Source of the DNA: Rutpela maculata
Lineage: Eukaryota > Arthropoda > Insecta > Coleoptera > Cerambycidae
Assembly: GCA_936432065.2 (NCBI GenBank)
Contig: OW386287.2
Span: 76,573,804 to 76,637,803, forward strand
Length of the DNA stretch: 64,000 bases
Direction of reading: 5' to 3'
Shown in pieces: positions 59,037-64,000 of the stretch. Made by a program: the position numbers and the translations under genes. Position 1 is the stretch's first letter. Each line of letters starts with the position of its first letter. Under the pieces are notes generated by a model. That model did not search any database, was not told the origin of the DNA, and saw nothing but the letters and a program-made list of their open reading frames with translations.

Positions 59037-62000
59037 CCTACAAGCGGAATAAAGTTTCTACAGTAAAAAAATAGAAAATATAAAAAAATTACTTTGTCGA
59101 AAACTTTGAGATGTCGGTGATCTATCTCACATGATTATCTTTGTACATACTGCCACCTACAACTCCTATAAGGTGGCAATCGTCCTACAAGCGGAATAAA
59201 GTTTCTACAGTAAAAAAAATAGATAATATAAAAAAATTATTTTCTCGAAAAGCTCGAGATCTCGATGATCAAACTCACATGCATATCTTCGTATACATTG
59301 CCACTTACAACCCCTATAGGATGGCAAATTGTCCTACAAGCGGAATAAAGTTTCTACAGTAAAAAAATAGAAAATATAAAAAAATTACTTTCTCGAAAAT
59401 CTCGAGATGTCGGTGATCAAACTCACATGAATATCTTCGTATATACTGCCACCCACAACCCCTATAAGATGACAATCGTCCTACAAGCGGAATAAAGTCA
59501 CTACAGATGAAAGGATGAAAAAACCGTTGCCAGCAACGGTTTCGTTGTCGTCGTCCAGACCATCAGGATAGGCGTCGCACAGCAGAATAAATTTTAAAAA
59601 ATTATTTTCACAAAAACCTTGAGATGTCGGTGATCAAATTCACATGCATATCATCGTATATACTACCACCTACAACCCCCACAGGATGACAAGCGTTCTA
59701 TAAGAGGAATAATGTCTCTACAGTAAAAAAAATAGAAAATATAAAAAAATTACTTTGTCGAAAACTTTGAGATGTCGGTGATCTATCTCACATGATTATC
59801 TTTGTACATACTGCCACCTACAACTCCTATAAGGTGGCAATCGTCCTACAAGCGGAATAAAGTTTCTACATTAAAAAAAATAGAAAATATAAAAAAATTA
59901 TTTTCTCGAAAAGCTCGAGATCTCGATGATCAAACTCACATGCATATCTTCGTATACATTGCCACTTACAACCCCTATAGGATGGCAAATTGTCCTACAA
60001 GCGGAATAAAGTTTCTACAGTAAAAAAATAGAAAATATAAAAAAATTACTTTCTCGAAAATCTCGAGATGTCGGTGATCAAACTCACATGAATATCTTCG
60101 TATATACTGCCACCCACAACCCCTATAAGATGACAATCGTCCTACAAGCGGAATAAAGACACTACAGATGAAAGGATGAAAAAACCGTTGCCAGCAACGG
60201 TTTCGTTGTCGTCGTCCAGACCATCAGGATAGGCGTCGCACAGCAGAATAAATTTTAAAAAATTATTTTCACAAAAACCTTGAGATGACGGTGATCAAAC
60301 TGACATGCATATCATCGTACATACTACCACCTACAACCCCCACAGGATGACAAGCGTTCTATAAGAGGAATAAAGTCTCTACAGTAAAAAAATGGAAAAT
60401 TTTAAAAAATTACTTTCTCGAAAACTTTGAGATGTCGGTGAACTAACTCACATGATTATCTTCGTATATACTGCGGCCTACAACTCCTATAAGGTGGCAA
60501 TCGTCCTACAAGCGGAATAAAGTTTCTGCAGAAAAAAAATAGAAAATATAAAAAAATTACTTTCTCGAAAACCTCGAGATGTCGTTGATCAAACTCACAT
60601 GCATATCTTCGTATGTACTGCCACCCACAACCCCTATAGGATGGCAATTGTCCTACAAGCGGAATAAAGTTTCTACAGTAAAAAAAATAGAAAATATAAA
60701 AAAATTACTTTCTCGAAAACCTCGAGATGTCGGTGATCAAACTCACATGAATATCTTGGTATATACTGCCACCCACAACCCCTATAAGATGACAATCGTC
60801 CTACAAGCGGAATAAAGTTACTACAAATGAAAAGATGAAAAAACCGTTGCCAGCAACGGTTTCGTTGCCGGCGCCCACAGCATCATGACAGGCGTCGTAC
60901 AGCAGAATAAATTTTAAAAAATTATTTTCATAAAAACCTTGAGATGTCGGTGATCAAACTGACATGCATATCATCGTATATACTACCACCTACAACCCCC
61001 ACAGGATGACAAGCGTTCTATAAGAGGAATAAAGTCTCTAGAGTAAAAAAATGGAAAATTTTAAAAAATTACTTTCTCGAAAACTTTGAGATGTCGGTGA
61101 TCTAACTCACATGATTATCTTCGTATATACTGCCACCTACAACTCCTATAAGGTGGCAATCGTCCTACAAGCGGAATAAAGTTTCTGCATAAAAAAAATA
61201 GAATATATAAAAAAAATTACTTTCTCGAAAACCTCGAGATGTCGGCGATCAAACTCACATGCATGTCTTCGTATGTACTGCCACCCACAACCCCTATAGG
61301 ATGGCAATTGTCCTACAAGCGGAATAAAGTTTCTACAGTAAAAAAATAGAAAATATAAAAAAATTACTTTCTCGAAAACCTCGAGATGTCGGTGATCAAA
61401 CTTACATGAATATCTTCGTATATACCGCCACCCACAACCCCCATAAGATGACAATCGTCCTACAAGCGGAATAAAGTTTCTACAGTAAAAAAATAGAAAA
61501 TATAAAAAAATTATTTTCTCGGAAACCTCGAGATGTCGATGATCAAACTCACATGCATATCTTCGTATACATTGCCACTTACAACCCCTATAGGATGGCA
61601 ATTGTCCTACAAGCGGAATAAAGTTTCTACAGAAAAAAAATAGAAAATATAAAAAAAATTTTTTCTCGAAAAGCTCGAGATCTCGATGATCAAACTCACA
61701 TGCATATCTTCATATACATTGCCACTTACAACCCCTATAGGATGGCAATCGCCCTACAAGCGGAATAAAGTTTCTACAGTAAAAAAAATAGAAAATATAA
61801 AAAAATTACTTTGTCGAAAACTTTGAGATGTCGGTGATCTATCTCACATGATTATCTTTGTACATACTGCCACCTACAACTCCTATAAGGTGGCAATCGT
61901 CCTACAAGCGGAATAAAGTTTCTACAGAAAAAAAATAGAAAATATAAAAAAAATTTTTTCTCGAAAAGCTCGAGATCTCGATGATCAAACTCACATGCAT

Positions 62001-62699
62001 ATCTTCGTATACATTGCCACTTACAACCCCTATAGGATGGCAATCGCCCTACAAGCGGAATAAAGTTTCTACAGTAAAAAAAATAGAAAATATAAAAAAA
62101 TTACTTTGTCGAAAACTTTGAGATGTCGGTGATCTATCTCACATGATTATCTTTGTACATACTGCCACCTACAACTCCTATAAGGTGGCAATCGTCCTAC
62201 AAGCGGAATAAAGTTTCTACATTAAAAAAAATAGAAAATATAAAAAAATTATTTTCTCGAAAAGCTCGAGATCTCGATGATCAAACTCACATGCATATCT
62301 TCGTATACATTGCCACTTACAACCCCTATAGGATGGCAAATTGTCCTACAAGCGGAATAAAGTTTCTACAGTAAAAAAATAGAAAATATAAAAAAATTAC
62401 TTTCTCGAAAATCTCGAGATGTCGGTGATCAAACTCACATGAATATCTTCGTATATACTGCCACCCACAACCCCTATAAGATGACAATCGTCCTACAAGC
62501 GGAATAAAGACACTACAGATGAAAGGATGAAAAAACCGTTGCCAGCAACGGTTTCGTTGTCGTCATCCAGACCATCAGGATAGGCGTCGCAGAGCAGAAT
62601 AAATTTTAAAAAATTATTTTCACAAAAACCTTGCGATGTCGGTGATCAAACTCACATGCATATCATCGTATATACTACCACCTACAACCCCCACAGGAT

Positions 62700-64000
62700 G
62701 ACAAGCGTTCTATAAGAGGAATAAAGTCTCTACAGTAAAAAAATGGAAAATTTTAAAAAATTACTTTCTCGAAAACTTTGAGATGTCGGTGATCTAACTC
62801 ACATGATTATCTTCGTATATACTGCCACCTACAACTCCTATAAGGTGGCAATCGTCTTACAAGCGGAATAAAGTTTCTGCAGAAAAAAAATAGAAAATAT
62901 AAAAAAAATTACTTTCTCGAAAACCTCGAGATGTCGGCGATCAATCTCACATGCATATCTTCGTATGTACTGTCACCCACAACCCCTATAGGATGGCAAT
63001 TGTCCTACAAGCGGAATAAAGTTTCTACAGTAAAAAAAATAGAAAATATAAAAAAATTACTTTCTCGAAAACCTCGAGATGTCGGTGATCAAACTTACAT
63101 GCATATCTTCGTATATGCTACCACCTACAACACCTATAAGGCGACATGCGTCCTACAAGCGGAATAAAGTCACTACAGATGAAAAGATGAAAAAAAACCG
63201 TTTCCAGCAACGGTTTCGTTGCCGGCGCCCAGAGCATCATGACAGGCGTCGTACAGCGGAATAAATTTTAAAAAATTATTTTCACAAAAACCTTGAGATG
63301 TCGGTGATCAAACTGACATGCATATCATCGTATATACTACCACCTACAACCCCCACAGGGTGACAAGCGTTCTATAACAGGAATAAAGTCTCTACAGTAA
63401 AAAAATGGAAAATTTTAAAAAATTACTTTCTCGAAAACTTTGAGATGTCGGTGATCTAACTCACATGATTATCTTCGTATATACTGCCACCTACAACTCC
63501 TATAAGGTGGCAATCGTCCTACAAGCGGAATAAAGTTTCTGCATAAAAAAATAGAAAATATAAAAAAAATTACTTTCTCGAAAACCTCGAGATGTCGGCG
63601 ATCAAACTCACATGCATGTCTTCGTATGTACTGCCACCCACAACCCCTATAGGATGGCAATTGTCCTACAAGCGGAATAAAGTTTCTACGGTAAAAAAAT
63701 AGAAAATATAAAAAAATTACTTTCTCGTAAACCTCGAGATGTCGGTGATCAAACTTATATGAATATCTTCGTATATACTGCCACCCACAACCCCCATAAG
63801 ATGACAATCGTCCTACAAGCGGAATAAAGTTTCTACAGTAAAAAAATAGAAAATAAAAAAAAATTATTTTCTCGGAAACCTCGAGATGTCGATGATCAAA
63901 CTCACATGCATATCTTCGTATACATTGCCACTTACAACCCCTATAGGATGGCAATTGCCCTACAAGCGGAATAAAGTTTCTACAGTAAAAAAATAGAAAA
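62700..64000 (+). repeat. partial third higher-order copy at offset about 4923
   Basis: From about 62700 the variant order follows 57777-59080 of copy 2 at an offset of 4923 (4922 after a one-base A-run change near 63545). It continues past the window end. The intervening 59.04-62.7 kb contains rearranged blocks, including an approximately 661-bp repeat seen at 59.14, 59.80 and 62.15 kb. Confidence 0.8.

Larger units (their letters stand above)
49667..63217. repeat. hairpin-bearing variant monomers at 13 positions
   Basis: A variant segment with the hairpin AACCGTTGCCAGCAACGGTT, or a GTTTCC form of it, is followed by TCGTTG(C/T)CG(G/T)CG. It starts at 49667, 50325, 52314, 53710, 54372, 56215, 57611, 58273, 59522, 60183, 60842, 62534 and 63197. 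Spacings cluster at about 660, 1250, 1396, 1690, 1845 and 1990 bp, so the variants mark higher-order units. The monomer after each hairpin has GCAGAATAAATTTTAAAAAA or a close variant, and TTTTCACAAAAACCTTG in place of the usual text. Confidence 0.93.
47880..64000 (+). repeat. satellite array, about 148-bp monomer, runs off the window
   Basis: A typical monomer contains CTCGAAAACCTCGAGATGTC, GGTGATCAAACTCACATG, ATATCTTCGTATATACTGCC, AACCCCTATAGGATGGCAAT, GTCCTACAAGCGGAATAAAG and TTTCTACAGTAAAAAAATAG. Neighbouring copies are spaced 148 bp apart, with small variation from A-run length. About 109 monomers fit in this window. The first few (47.88-48.2 kb) are the most diverged, as expected at an array edge. 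Two main variants alternate (GATTATCTTCGTATATACTG with CTCCTATAAGGTGGC, and GCATATCTTCGTATGTACTG with CCCCTATAGGATGGC). Repeated reading frames with CRNFIPLVG and RRHLEVFEK on the minus strand arise from the repeat and are not proteins. Confidence 0.97.

Noticed and set aside
49667..63217. True CENP-B boxes in the satellite
   Set aside because: Only the left half (TTTCGTTG) matches; the essential CGGG part is missing.
48188..63954. Family of 60-160 aa proteins repeated across the satellite (CRNFIPLVG, RRHLEVFEK and similar)
   Set aside because: They follow the 148-bp monomer, start and stop with its variation, and occur on both strands. They are products of the repeat.

Overview
The window looks like repeat-dense, AT-rich nuclear DNA from an arthropod, most likely an insect. 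The evidence is: spliced gene fragments; fossils of insect-type DNA transposons (IS630/mariner-like, hAT-like, possibly piggyBac-like and Academ-like) and LINEs; many foldback elements; and a satellite array that runs off the right edge. There are no operons, ribosome binding sites or prokaryotic features. I cannot name the species.

Only two host genes can be supported, both partial or short. The terminal exon of a neuroguidin-like gene (rRNA processing, Sas10/Utp3 family) is at 6027-6397 (+). A two-exon gene at 39808-40220 (-) encodes a small protein that may be a CFAP95-like ciliary protein. Everything else with coding content is transposon-derived and mostly broken.

Layout. 1-2.6 kb: two 30-bp minisatellites joined to a dispersed repeat that recurs at 25.7 and 32.7 kb. 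3.0-4.2 kb: an uninterrupted (AC)601 microsatellite. 4.2-9.4 kb: the neuroguidin exon plus scattered fragments. 9.9-12.4 kb: IS630/mariner-like transposase fossils. 12.9-14.2 kb: a non-autonomous element with TAGTACGTC termini. 14.7-16.9 kb: a hAT-like element with a perfect 8-bp target duplication. 17-20.6 kb: foldback elements. 20.9-27.4 kb: a large inverted-arm structure holding a nested transposon, which itself holds another one, plus a LINE 3' end. 29.6-35.5 kb: a second nest, in which an Academ-like element carries two insertions in its left arm, one of which is a 3.8-kb relative that carries a further insertion. 35.9-47.4 kb: foldbacks, another Academ-like pseudogene, LINE debris, and two related terminal-inverted-repeat elements that carry tRNA-like modules. 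47.9-64.0 kb: a satellite of about 148-bp monomers with higher-order structure, including two adjacent 3901-bp copies that look identical wherever sampled.

The genes do not form a pathway. The main biological content is a record of nested transposition next to a satellite array, as expected at a pericentromeric or heterochromatic boundary. The most interesting items are: the nested Academ-like family, whose 3-bp target duplications can be checked against an internal empty site; a 23-bp perfect palindrome flanked by an 8-bp target duplication inside a tRNA-like module; and the higher-order satellite with periodic hairpin monomers.
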